NCBI GenBank assembly: GCA_041390305.1
Contig: JAWKQE010000003.1
Span: 62,001 to 126,000 of the forward strand
Direction of reading: 5' to 3'
Length of the DNA: 64,000 bases
Source: JACKCR01 sp041390305
GTDB taxonomy: Bacteria; Eisenbacteria; RBG-16-71-46; CAIMUX01
Shown here: positions 1 to 9,271 of the stretch, in pieces
Position numbering within the stretch: position 1 is the stretch's first letter
Layout of the letters: each line of letters starts with the position of its first letter
The notes under the pieces: generated by a model
Databases searched by the model: none
What the model saw: the letters and a program-made list of their open reading frames with translations, nothing else
Told to the model about the DNA's origin: nothing
Translations under genes and position numbers: made by a program

Positions 1-84
1 GGTGAGGAGAAGCCAGCCCGCGGCGCCGATTCCGGACGCGGAGCCGATCGATCCCAGCAGGGAGGCGCGAGGAGTGCGACGCAT
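1..84 (-). CDS. N-terminus of an exported or membrane protein, cut by the window edge
   Basis: The minus strand opens with an ATG at position 84 followed by 28 codons that stay open to the window edge. The peptide begins MRRTPRASLLGSIG and continues with small and hydrophobic residues (GIGAAGWLLLT), which looks like a signal peptide or first membrane helix after a basic start. A GAGAGG stretch lies about seven bases before the ATG and could serve as ribosome-binding site. It diverges from the broken cysteine synthase gene. Nothing more can be said about function because the body lies outside the window. The call rests on a short stretch and could be chance. Confidence 0.35.
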   Translation of the reverse strand, partial: MRRTPRASLLGSIGSASGIGAAGWLLLT

Positions 85-248
85 GGATGTGCCTCTCGGT
101 TGTCGCCCACCGAACGCGGGTGTACGGTACGACGCGGTTGATCCCCCAAGGACTCTCTGGCGTGGTTGCGGCGCTGTCCCTCGCGCAGAGGATACGGACG
201 CTGGTGACCACGAACAAGTCGACGCTCGGCTCGACAGGCGGAATCTCG

Positions 249-931
249 ATGGATCCTCACATCCTGAACGCGATCGGCAACACGTCCCTGATCCGTCTCC
301 GACACGTCGTCCCCTCGGACTGCGCCGAGATCTACGCGAAGCTCGAATGGGAGAACCCCACGGGAAGCGTCAAGGACCGGATGGCCCTCGCCGTGATCTC
401 CCAGGCGGAGGAGGACGGACGGCTTCGGCCCGGCTTCGCCGTGGTCGAGTACACCGGAGGTAGCACCGGTACGTCGCTGGCGTTCGTATGCGGAACAAAG
501 GGGTATCGACTCCGGATCGTGACTTCCGACGCATTCAGCTGGGAGAAGCTGAACCACATGCGGGCTCTGGGTGCGGAACTCACGCTCGTCCCCAGTGAAG
601 GCGGGCGTACGACGGAGGAGAGCCGGGTCCGCACAAGATCGAGGGAGTCGGCATCGGATACACGCCTCCCCTCTGGGAACCGTCGTTGATGGACCGGATC
701 GTTCCCGTGGCGACGGAAGACGCAAAGGAGATGGCGCGACGGCTCGCGCGCGAGGAAGGACTCTTTGCCGGTACGTCGTCTGGAGCGAACGTGGTTGCGG
801 CCATCGAGGTGGGAAAGCGGCTCGGCCCGGGAGCGAAGGTCGTCACGTTGATGGCCGACTCGGGGCTCAAGTACCTCAGCACCGATGTCTTCGGCGGGAA
901 CGAACGAACGAGCCCGTCAACGTCTCGCTGA
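249..931 (+). pseudogene. Cysteine synthase-like PLP enzyme with an internal out-of-frame deletion
   Basis: Reading from the ATG at 249, the protein matches the start of O-acetylserine sulfhydrylase-family enzymes, which make cysteine from O-acetylserine and sulfide: IGNTSLIRL, the PLP lysine in NPTGSVKDRMA, and the substrate loop TGGSTGTSL. Around position 625 this frame runs out of homology just after GGRTTEES. The family resemblance resumes two frames over at GPHKIEGVGIGYTPP and continues through the phosphate-binding GTSSGAN to the stop at 931. About 80-90 codons of the usual ~300-residue enzyme are missing between these two points, and the join is out of frame. A functional enzyme is therefore unlikely unless the gap is an assembly artefact. 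A 10-bp hairpin overlaps the stop codon. Confidence 0.85.
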
Positions 932-938
932 CGGGCTC
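910..938. terminator. Hairpin at the end of the cysteine synthase remnant
   Basis: GAGCCCGTCA (910-919) and TGACGGGCTC (929-938) form a perfect 10-bp inverted repeat around a nine-base loop, overlapping the TGA stop of the preceding gene. The facing gene ends at 1029 on the other strand, so the hairpin could serve both. There is no T-run, so it is not a classical intrinsic terminator. Confidence 0.45.
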
Positions 939-1028
939 GCCGCAACTCGCGGGATCGAGTTCTCTCCATGCTTGGTTCGCGGCGACCTTCGTGCTTCATC
1001 GGCGGTCGGATCCACGTCGGGTGGCGGA

Positions 1029-1706
1029 CTACTGCACGTCTTCGTACTCGTAGTACTCTCCGCCCGTGAGGATCTCGTTGAAGGCGGTCGACTCACCCGA
1101 CATCGGAATCGGTTCGACGACGGTGAGGAGCACCTGGCGCATCTCCGCACCGGTGCCGATCGTCGACTGCTCGGATTCCGGCACGGACTCTCCGAAGCTG
1201 AGGCTGTGATAGCGACCCAGCTGTCCGGCCGATACGGAGCCGAGGTAGCGGCGGACGGTTTCGGCCCGGCGTGCACCGAGGGCGTAGTTGTACTCTTCCG
1301 ATCCGGACGGGTCCGCGAAACCGTAGACCTCGACGATGTACCCGGGGTTCTGTTCGACGCGTTCGGCCACCTGGTCGAGCGTCTCGCGGTCGTCCTCGTC
1401 GAGCATCGCACTGTCGACATCGAAGTAGACCCGGAACCGTTCGACCTCGCGATAGTCGACGTTACCGAGCGCCAGAGCCCGCGCCGCGTCGGCGGTCTGG
1501 GACGCCTGCATGCTGACGAGCGTCGCTTCGTGAACGTCATCGCGGACGACCTGGAGCTTCGACTCGAGCACTTCGTGCTCCTGAGTCATCTCGGCGCGCA
1601 GGCCTTCCATCTCGGAGCGGACGAATCCTTTGCTGGCGCATCCGGTGGTCGAGAGTCCGAGGACCGCGGCGGTTCCGGCCAGGATGCAGAGTCTCGAGGT
1701 CGACAT
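1029..1706 (-). CDS. OmpA-family outer-membrane lipoprotein
   Basis: A 225-residue protein starting at the ATG at 1706, chosen because AAGGAGGG sits just upstream and because the following residues form a lipoprotein signal (MSTSRLCILAGTAAVLGLSTTGC). Residues ~25-85 are polar and probably coiled-coil. Residues ~100-205 are an OmpA/MotB peptidoglycan-binding domain: VYFDVDSAMLDEDD, then VEVYGFADPSGSEEYN and LGARRAETVRRYL, the usual FaDxxGs...N..LgxrRAexV pattern. The family tethers the outer membrane to peptidoglycan, as Pal does. The domain is followed by a 45-residue acidic tail ending in EYYEYEDVQ that is not part of the family core. The gene stands alone behind a long leader region. Confidence 0.85.
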   Translation of the reverse strand: MSTSRLCILAGTAAVLGLSTTGCASKGFVRSEMEGLRAEMTQEHEVLESKLQVVRDDVHEATLVSMQASQTADAARALALGNVDYREVERFRVYFDVDSAMLDEDDRETLDQVAERVEQNPGYIVEVYGFADPSGSEEYNYALGARRAETVRRYLGSVSAGQLGRYHSLSFGESVPESEQSTIGTGAEMRQVLLTVVEPIPMSGESTAFNEILTGGEYYEYEDVQ

Positions 1707-2079
1707 TGGTTTCACCCTCCTTACCTGATGAGAATCGTGATCGGTTTGGGCGATTCCTGCCCACTCGGAGGGAGAGGGAGTCAGATCCGTGCCAAACCGG
1801 AAGACGAGGAGGCCTCGACGGGGGCGAGGGTGGGGCCGAGGCCTGGGGCGGTTGTCGTCTTTGGACGCCCGAAGACTCGAACCTGGCGTGCGCAAGTTAC
1901 GGTGCCGCAACGTCGACGCACGTCAGGGGCCGCGCAGTCTGCGCCTTGCTTGGAGTCTGGATGAGGCCTCGCGATCAGAATGCGAGAGGACATGCAAACG
2001 GCAGGCGGAGGGCCATGTCTCCGGCCCGACCCACCTCCGTTTGTAGTGTTTGCTCGCGCTTTGAAGGAAAGAGAGGCGG
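1707..2079. other. Intergenic leader region without a visible gene
   Basis: This 373-base stretch lies between two minus-strand genes. It holds the AAGGAGGG ribosome-binding site of the OmpA-like gene at its left end and otherwise GC-rich sequence. I checked a tRNA-like T-loop (GTTCGAGTC on the minus strand near 1880) and it has no matching stem. No convincing reading frame or hairpin with a T-run was seen. Confidence 0.5.
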
Positions 2080-2733
2080 TCAGCGGCCGCGGAACGGGTC
2101 CAGATAGGGCGGCATCTCCGACGCGGAAGGGACGTACTCGTCGCTCACCGGCTCTCCGAAGGCCGTCGTCATGGGAACCACACCGGCCCAATGAGGGAGC
2201 GACAGGTCTTCCGGTTCGTCCACGGGATCTCCGGTCCGGATCTTCGCGGACGCGGTCTCGATGTCGATGGCGAGGATCGCGGTCGCCTTGAGTTCCTGGT
2301 CGTTGGGGAGACGGCAGTCGGCCGCGCGTCCCGGGACGACCTTGTCGGTGATCACGCGGACGGCGTCCGCGATCTCCTCTGCATCGGTGATCCGCCGTCC
2401 CCTCCCGTGGAGGACGACGGATCGGTAGTTCATCGAGTGGTGGAAGGCAGACCGCGCGAGGACGAGTCCGTCGAGCAGGGTCACCGCAATCGAGACCGGC
2501 GCGCCCGACTCCAGCACCCGCGTGATCCTTCCCTTGTTCGCGCCGTGAACGAGGAGTTCGTTCCCCTTCCGGGCGTAGAACATCGGGATGACGAGCGCTG
2601 AGCCGGAGTCGGCGAATGCGACGTGACAGACCCACCCTTCGTCGAGGATCGCGTGGATGGTCGCCTCGTCGTACCGGGCTCGGCCCGGCGCACGGACGAC
2701 CCGGTTTCGCTCTGTGATCGGGAACTCGGTCAA
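2080..2733 (-). CDS. Pyridoxamine 5'-phosphate oxidase-like flavin-binding protein (NimA/PPOX_2 type)
   Basis: A 217-residue protein of the split-barrel FMN-binding superfamily, close to the 'flavin-nucleotide-binding'/Nim group. Visible landmarks are GRARYDEATIHAILDEG near the N-terminus, HVAFADSGSALVIPMFYARKG, LLVHGANKGRITR and the strand SIAVTLLDGLVLARSAFHHSMNYRSVVLHGRGR that leads into the flavin phosphate region. A long C-terminal part follows (AILAIDIETASAKIRTG). The start is a TTG at 2733 with AGGA nine bases upstream; no nearer ATG fits. It lies nine bases after the stop of the small lipoprotein gene, so the two are probably co-transcribed. The substrate is unknown. Confidence 0.8.
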   Translation of the reverse strand: MTEFPITERNRVVRAPGRARYDEATIHAILDEGWVCHVAFADSGSALVIPMFYARKGNELLVHGANKGRITRVLESGAPVSIAVTLLDGLVLARSAFHHSMNYRSVVLHGRGRRITDAEEIADAVRVITDKVVPGRAADCRLPNDQELKATAILAIDIETASAKIRTGDPVDEPEDLSLPHWAGVVPMTTAFGEPVSDEYVPSASEMPPYLDPFRGR

Positions 2734-2742
2734 CGCGGTGTC

Positions 2743-3186
2743 CTACATCGGGGTGTTCGTCAGCTTCATGTGCGCGACACCGTCGGCGTCGTAGCTCACC
2801 ACACCGGCGACCTCGACTTTGGCGCCGTCCATCCGGTTCTGGAACATCTCCGAGTCCTCGGCGACACCGTCGAAGATGACGATCTGTCCGTCCGCGGTCT
2901 GCATTGCGGCGGTGCAGTGGTTGCCGATCTGGAAGTTGCAGTGCCCACAGCCCATGTTTCCGGTGAGGGTGATCTCGGAGCCGGTCGTGAGCTTCGGCGC
3001 GTCACCACCTTCGGGGCTTCCGCCGGCTTGACCCGGGTGCTCCGTGGCCATCTGCTGAGCCGCGGACTCCGTCTTCTTCGCCATGTCGTCGTGCTGGGCC
3101 GTGTCGGTCTTGCCGGATTCGCCGCCTCCACAGGCGACGAGGGCGAAGGCGATCGTCGCCACGCCGAGCGTGAGCAGTCGCTTCAT
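2743..3186 (-). CDS. Small cysteine-rich lipoprotein
   Basis: A 147-residue exported protein. The start is set at the ATG at 3186 because GGAGG lies nine bases before it, while the ATG three codons upstream abuts that site. MKRLLTLGVATIAFALVACGGG is a lipoprotein signal with lipobox LVAC. A polar, low-complexity linker (residues ~20-65) leads to a C-terminal domain with GNMGCGHCNFQIG and NHCTAAMQTADGQ, a CxxC metal- or redox-type site resembling the DUF6370-like family of small domains. The resemblance is from memory of the motif only. It precedes the flavin-binding gene by nine bases in the same direction. Confidence 0.65.
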   Translation of the reverse strand: MKRLLTLGVATIAFALVACGGGESGKTDTAQHDDMAKKTESAAQQMATEHPGQAGGSPEGGDAPKLTTGSEITLTGNMGCGHCNFQIGNHCTAAMQTADGQIVIFDGVAEDSEMFQNRMDGAKVEVAGVVSYDADGVAHMKLTNTPM

Positions 3187-3398
3187 GGTTTCCATCCTCC
3201 GTTCTGGTATCTGTCCCCGGGTGACTGACTTGCCGGGGCGCCGCTCCCCGCGAGTATCGGACGCTCGGATTTGTTAGGCAAATGGAGAGTTTTGGTTCCA
3301 ACTTTCCGCCCGAGTGTCCGACGAGGAATGTAGCCGACCCGCACTATGGTGGTAACTTCCCTCGGGTGACCGGTTTCCAGTACCTGCAAGGAGGCGGC

Positions 3399-4415
3399 GT
3401 GACGACCACGACATTCTCGATCGGCGGAGCGGACGGATTCGGCATCCGAGGACACGTCCATCGCCCCGCCCGAGCTGACGGTGCGGTGCCCGTGCTCGTC
3501 TTCATGCACGGATTCAAAGGGTTCCAGGGATGGGGACCGTGGGCCGCGGTGTGCGATCGGTTCGCGGAGAACGGGGTCGCGGCCATCCGTTTCGACCTCA
3601 GTCACAACGGGGTGGGGGACGACGGGGTCGCTTTCTCGGCGCTCGACCGGTTCGAGCGGAACACGATCGACGCCGAACTCTTCGACCTCGAAGCCGTGCT
3701 CGACTGGATCGGGTCGGACGAGGCCCAGGTGGACCCCGCGAACGGCGAGTCGCTCCGTCCCAGGCTCGATCCGAGGCGCGTCGTCCTCCTCGGTCACTCC
3801 CGTGGCGGGGGAGGTGTCCTCCTGGGCGCGGCCGAACGGTTCGGACTCACTCCGGAGGCTCCCGCGGGAAAGAGTCGGGCGGGTGCGGACACGGTCACCG
3901 TCCGCGGACTCATCACCTGGAGTGCGATCGCCACGTACGAACGCGGATGGGCGGTGGAGGCGATCGAGCGTTGGGAGCGTGGCGAGAGCGTTCCGGTGTG
4001 GAACAAGCGGACCGAGCAGATGATGCCGCTTGGCCCCCAGCTCTATCGTGACTACCTGGCGCGGCCGAATCGCTATGACATCCAGGCAGCGACGAGGCGC
4101 CTCGGAAAGGCCGGAGTGCCGGTCCTCTTCGTCCACGGAGCGGAGGACGAGACGGTCCCGGTCGCCGAGGTGAGTCTGCTCGAGAAGGCCTACTCCGAGG
4201 GCGCGGCGACCGGCGGCGGGTCGCCCGGCGGCCAGGATGCGAATATCGCGAACGCGAACATGGACGCGAGCACCCACGGAGCCGTCGCGGTGGTGCCCGG
4301 GGGGGACCACACATATGGGACGAAGCACCCGTTCGAGGCCTGGACGGCTCCGCTCGAAGCTGCGTTCGACCATGCGCTCCGCTTCGCACTCGGCGTGACA
4401 GAGGAGAAGGCGTGA
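3399..4415 (+). CDS. Alpha/beta hydrolase of the dienelactone hydrolase/peptidase S9-like type
   Basis: A 338-residue alpha/beta hydrolase. The GTG at 3399 is preferred because AAGGAGG ends four bases before it; an in-frame ATG at 3282 would add 39 residues that look non-coding. Landmarks are VLVFMHGFKGFQGWG (oxyanion-hole region), the nucleophile elbow GHSRGGGG, the acid strand VLFVHGAEDETVP and the histidine in GGDHTYG near the C-terminus. The Ser-Asp-His triad is therefore complete. The substrate cannot be inferred. Its stop overlaps the GTG start of the methionine synthase gene by four bases (GTGA), so the two are translationally coupled, which is odd for unrelated functions. Confidence 0.8.
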   Translation: MTTTTFSIGGADGFGIRGHVHRPARADGAVPVLVFMHGFKGFQGWGPWAAVCDRFAENGVAAIRFDLSHNGVGDDGVAFSALDRFERNTIDAELFDLEAVLDWIGSDEAQVDPANGESLRPRLDPRRVVLLGHSRGGGGVLLGAAERFGLTPEAPAGKSRAGADTVTVRGLITWSAIATYERGWAVEAIERWERGESVPVWNKRTEQMMPLGPQLYRDYLARPNRYDIQAATRRLGKAGVPVLFVHGAEDETVPVAEVSLLEKAYSEGAATGGGSPGGQDANIANANMDASTHGAVAVVPGGDHTYGTKHPFEAWTAPLEAAFDHALRFALGVTEEKA

Positions 4416-7400
4416 ACGTTGGCAGAGATGTAGACGGGTCCCAGACGGGACTGCGGAGAACGCGCGAGGACGCGGAACGGATCCGGTGTCGGCTGGAGGA
4501 ACTCTGCCGGGAGAGGATTCTCATCCTGGACGGCGCGATGGGGACGCTCATCCAGTCCCATCGACTGACGGACGAGCAGTTCCGTGGGGAACGCTTTCGG
4601 GATCACGAGAAGGACGTCAGCGGCTGTCTCGACCTCGCGTCCGTGACGCAGCCCGGGATCCTCGAGAAGATCCACGAGACGTACTTCGAGGCGGGCGCGG
4701 ACATCGTCTCCACGAACTCGTTCACCGCGACCTCCGTGTCGCTGCGTGACTACGGGCTCGAGAGCTACGCCTACGACATCAACCGCGCCGCGGCCGAGTG
4801 CGCGCGGCGAGCCACCGACCGTTTCCTCGCGGCGAACCCGGGACGAGTCGGATTCGTCGCGGGGTCGATCGGCCCCACGAACCGGACGGCTTCGATCTCT
4901 CCGGACGTCGCGAGCGCGTCGCTCCGGAACGTGACGTACGACGAACTGCGGATCTCGTACGGAGAAGCCGCGCGCGCTCTCGTCGACGGTGGCGCGGACC
5001 TCCTTCTCGTCGAGACGATCTTCGACACCCTCAACGCCAAAGCCGCCCTCTACGCGATCGAGGAAGTGTTCGACGAGGTCGGCTTCCGTCTCCCCGTGAT
5101 CGCGTCGATCACGATCACCGATGCGAGTGGCCGTACCCTGAGCGGACAGACGACCGAGGCCGCCTGGATCTCCCTGCGCCACGCCGGGCTCTTCGCCGTG
5201 GGGCTGAACTGCGCCCTCGGCCCGGATCTCATGCGTCCTTATATAGAAGAGCTGGCGGAGATCTCGACCTGTCTCGTCTCCTGCCACCCCAATGCCGGGC
5301 TTCCGAACGAGTTCGGTGCCTACGACGAGACCCCGGAGCAGATGGCGTCGACGATGAGCGAGTTCGCGCGGTCCGGGTGGCTCAACCTCGCCGGTGGTTG
5401 CTGCGGCACGCGTCCGGAACACATCCGCGCGATTGCCGAAGCGCTTCGCGGCGTTCGGCCGAGACCGTTTGCTCTGGGCTCCGGGCCCGCGGAGGAGGTC
5501 GGGGACGTCCCGCAGGCGGCGGCTGCTGGTGAGTCCGACTTCGAGCGTCGGGCGCCGCGCCCCCGGTTCAGCGGACTCGAGCCGTACACGATCCAACCGG
5601 ACGGGACGTTCACGGTCGTCGGGGAGCGTACCAACGTGACCGGGTCCCGTCGCTTCGCCCGCCTGATCCGTGATGGCGACTACGAGACCGCGCTCGAGGT
5701 CGCGCGCCAGCAGGTCGAGGGCGGGGCGAACCTCCTCGACGTCAACATGGACGAAGGGCTGCTCGATTCGGTCGAGGCGATGCGCACGTTCCTCAACCTC
5801 GTCGCGGGCGAACCGGACATCGCGCGTCTCCCGATCATGCTCGACAGCTCCGAGTTCCGAGTCCTCGATGCCGGCATGCAGTGCGTGCAGGGAAAAGGAA
5901 TCGTCAACTCGATCAGCCTCAAGGAAGGGGAAGAAGAGTTCCTCAGGCAGGCGCGCATCATCCGCCGCCGAGGGTTTGCCGTCGTGGTCATGGCCTTCGA
6001 CGAGGAGGGACAGGCCGTCACGACCGAGCGGCGGGTCGAGATCCTCTCGCGTGCCTACCGGCTTCTCACCGAGGAAGTCGGCTTCGAGCCCGAGGACCTG
6101 GTGTTCGACCCCAACGTCCTCACGGTCGCGACGGGGATGGAGGAGCACAACCGGTACGCTCTCTCGTTCCTCGAGGCGACCCGAGAGCTCAAGGCGAGAT
6201 TCCCCGGCGTCTCGATCAGCGGCGGGATCAGCAACCTCTCGTTCTCGTTCCGAGGGAACGAACCGGTGCGGAAGGCGATCAACTCCGTCTTCCTCTACCA
6301 CGCGATCCAGGCCGGTCTCGACATGGGGATCGTGAATGCAGGGCAGCTCGCTCTCTATGAGGACGTGCCCCCCGAACTCCGGACGCTGATCGAGGATGTC
6401 CTCTTCGACCGGCGCCCCGACGCGACGGAGCGTCTCATCGAGCACGCGAAGACGGTGACGGACGATGAGGACGCGGGTACTACGGCGCTCGAGTGGAGAG
6501 AGGCTCCGGTCGCGGAGCGTCTCCAGTATGCGCTCGTCCACGGGCTCGACGCGCACATCGTCCAGGACACGAAGAGGCCCGGTCGCGCTGGCCCGCCCAC
6601 TCGCGGTCATCGAAGGTCCGCTCATGGACGGCATGAACGTCGTGGGCGATCTCTTCGGGGCTGGGAAGATGTTCCTTCCGCAGGTGGTCAAGAGCGCCCG
6701 CGTGATGAAGAAGGCGGTCGCCCATCTCGAACCGTTCATGGAAGCGGAGCGTCGAGAGGCAGCGCAGGCGGCAGGGGCGGAGCGGGCGGCCGCGACGGCC
6801 CAGCCAGAGGTGAGAGCGCAGGCGGTCCGACGCGCGGGTTCCAAGGGCAAGATCGTCCTCGCGACGGTGAAGGGCGACGTGCACGACATCGGGAAGAACA
6901 TCGTCGGCGTGGTGCTCCGGTGCAACGGCTACGACGTGGTCGACCTCGGCGTCATGGTGCCCGCGGACAGGATCCTGGACGCAGCGGTAGCGGAGGAAGC
7001 CGATCTCGTCGGCCTCTCCGGGCTGATCACCCCATCGCTCCACGAGATGGTGCACGTGGCGGAGGAGATGGAACGCCGCGGGTTCGAGACGCCGCTCCTC
7101 ATCGGCGGCGCGACGACGAGTCTCAAACACACCGCGATCAAGATCGCGCCCGTCTACCGAAACGCAACCGTCCATGTCGCCGACGCCTCCCGCGCGGTCG
7201 GGGTGGCGCAGGAACTGCTCGGGGACTCGACGCGGGACGTCTACTCCCATCGGATCCGGGCGGAGTACGAAGCGCTGCGCGAGTCGTTCCCGGAACACGC
7301 TCCGCGGATCGTTCCCTTCGCCGAGGCGGAGGCCGCGCGTCTCGCGATCGAATGGCGCCGGGAGGACATCGTTCGTCCGGAGTTCACCGGAACCCGTGTG

Positions 7401-8285
7401 CTCGACCTACCTCTCGCGGAGCTCGTGCCCTACATCGACTGGACGCCGTTCTTCCACGTATGGGAGCTGAAGGGCTCGTACCCCGACATCCTCGACAAGC
7501 CGGACGTCGGTCCGGCCGCGCGGGATGTCTTCGAGAACGCGGAGCGGATGCTCTCCCAGATCGTCGACGAAGGATGGCTCACCGCGCGGGGTGTCTTCGG
7601 GCACTTCCCGGCCAACGCCGAGGACGGAGAGCTCGTCGTCTGGACCGATGAGACGAGGCGCGAGGAACGGATGCGGTTCCCGATGCTCCGTCAGCAGCGG
7701 GAGAAGCAGCGGGCCGGAGGCTACCTGTCCCTCGCGGACTTCGTCGCGCCGGCCGGAGCGCAGGAGGACTACGTCGGAGCGTTCGTCGTCACGGCCGGGC
7801 TCGGCATCGAGGAGCCGTTGGCGAAGCTCCGCGCGGATCACGACGACTACGGAGTGATCCTGCTCCAGGCGCTGGCGGACCGTCTGGCCGAGGCGGCGGC
7901 GGAACGGGTCCACCAACTCGCGCGGGAGGCGTGTGGCTTCGGTCGCGAGGAGAATCTCACGGCGCGCGATCTCATCCGCGAGAACTACCGAGGCATCCGG
8001 CCGGCACCCGGCTATCCCGCGTGTCCCGACCACTCCGAGAAGGCGAAGCTGTGGCAGCTCCTCGCGGCAGAGGAGAGCACGGGCGTGACGCTGACCGAGT
8101 CCTTCGCGATGCTGCCGGCCGCTTCGGTGAGCGGGTTCTACTTCCACCATCCGAAGGCGCGCTACTTCAGCGTCGGCAGGGTGGGGCGCGATCAAGTGGA
8201 GAGCTACGCCCGGAAGAAGGGCGTCTCGCCCGAGGAGGCGGAGCGCTGGCTCGCGCCCTATCTCGGCTACGACCCTTCGGCCTGA
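4412..8285 (+). pseudogene. metH: Cobalamin-dependent methionine synthase, frameshifted in the linker before the B12 domain
   Basis: Full-length MetH (~1,290 residues if repaired), which methylates homocysteine from methyltetrahydrofolate through methylcobalamin. The order is: homocysteine domain (LDGAMGTLIQ near residue 40; zinc ligands in NCALG and GGCCGT near 265 and 330), pterin domain (VVGERTNVTGS near 402), cap helices (LMDGMNVVGDLFGAGKMFLPQV), B12 domain with the cobalt histidine in DVHDIGKNIVG, and AdoMet-binding activation domain (WELKGSYP; RENYRGIRPAPGYP). Near 6570-6590 the frame changes from HIVQDT to VALARPLAVIEG. Adding one G in each of two places (after GACAC and in CCCGG) restores DTEEARVALA, so the change looks like two single-G losses. 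All catalytic residues are otherwise present, so a sequence error is possible. The start is a GTG overlapping the upstream stop. Confidence 0.9.
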
Positions 8286-8398
8286 GTAGTGGGCGTTTCG
8301 ACATCCATGGGTCCCCGGCCGGTATGATAGACTCGCACCGGTCCGACCCACTCGCTGCAGTGCCGCGGCTGCCACGGGGCCGCAACTCCGGAGGGGTT

Positions 8399-9169
8399 AT
8401 GTCGAGACGACTTCTTGCCTTCGCGACCCTCTCTCTCACCGTTTCCTTCCTCGGCCTCGGTGACGCGAGCGCCGGACCGAACGAGGACGGCGTCGTCATT
8501 CTCCATGCGGTTCCGTACCAGAGTCGGAATGCGCCTGATCCGTGCACTCTGGACGCCACGCTGAACTCCTGCTCGGAAGCGAACTACCACATCGATGACG
8601 CCAATCTATGGGACTGGTTCGTACTCGCGGTCTTTCCTTCCGGCCGGACACCACGGGTGATGGGGGCGACGTTCGGTATCGATTACGACGACTCGAAGGT
8701 CTTCGTTCTCACGTACCAGGCATGTGCCGATTTCGAGCTGCCGACACCGAACTGGCCGGGCCCCGGTGAAGGCGTCGCGGTCACCTGGGCGACTCCGCAG
8801 ACCGACACGTTCGTCAAGATGTATGCGTTCGTGGGGTACGAGTACTACGGGACGGGCCAGAGTTTCTGTCTGACTCCGCATCCGAATCACGGAGGGACCT
8901 TCGCGGACGACTCGATTCCGTCTGTTCTCGACCCGATCGCGGACTACGGATGCCTCGGGTTCAACTCCGACCCCGGCTACCTGCCGTGTCCGATCGGGAT
9001 GCTGGGGGCCTGCTGTCTCCCTGGTGGTGGATGTGTCGTGCTCTCGGAGGAGGAGTGTGCGGCCGGTCAGGGTGACTGGATCGGTGCCGACGTGCCCTGC
9101 GATCCGGACCCGTGCGCGGTTCCGACGGTGGAATCGTCATGGGGAACGGTGAAGCGGAACTTCCGCTAG
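8399..9169 (+). CDS. Secreted protein with GACC cysteine motif and C-terminal SWGxVK tail
   Basis: A 256-residue exported protein with a signal peptide ending near GDASAGPNEDG. Its body (NEDGVVILH, FVLAVFPSGRTPRVMGATFGIDYD, YAFVGYEYYG) is recognisably paralogous to the protein at 37632-38450, which shares AGPNxDG, the LAxFP...PRVxGxxFGxD block and the late ADD..P.. segment. Near the C-terminus is a cysteine cluster, GACCLPGGGCVVLSEEECA...DPDPC, of a kind common in secreted proteins of planctomycetes and related uncultured lineages. It ends VESSWGTVKRNFR, one of six such tails in this window. GGAGGGGTT precedes the ATG. The function is unknown. Confidence 0.75.
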   Translation: MSRRLLAFATLSLTVSFLGLGDASAGPNEDGVVILHAVPYQSRNAPDPCTLDATLNSCSEANYHIDDANLWDWFVLAVFPSGRTPRVMGATFGIDYDDSKVFVLTYQACADFELPTPNWPGPGEGVAVTWATPQTDTFVKMYAFVGYEYYGTGQSFCLTPHPNHGGTFADDSIPSVLDPIADYGCLGFNSDPGYLPCPIGMLGACCLPGGGCVVLSEEECAAGQGDWIGADVPCDPDPCAVPTVESSWGTVKRNFR

Positions 9170-9271
9170 GCAGATCCACCAAGGCCGGCGTTTCTGGCGG
9201 CTGCGGACCGGCGTCGCTACACCCGCACGGAGGTATCGGACACGGGTTCGCGAGCTTGGGTTCTTGGGGCG

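Noticed and set aside
1860..1900. tRNA-like GTTCGAGTC on the minus strand
   Set aside because: No T-stem pairing and no acceptor or anticodon stems around it.
6560..6600. Programmed +1 frameshift in methionine synthase
   Set aside because: There is no slippery codon plus stop context. Restoring two Gs reconstructs the expected DTEEARVALA, which fits mutation or sequencing error better.
4190..6925. A 900-codon open frame on the minus strand opposite methionine synthase
   Set aside because: It is the mirror of a clear MetH on the plus strand. Long antisense frames are expected in GC-rich coding DNA, and its translation is arginine- and leucine-rich with no family motif.
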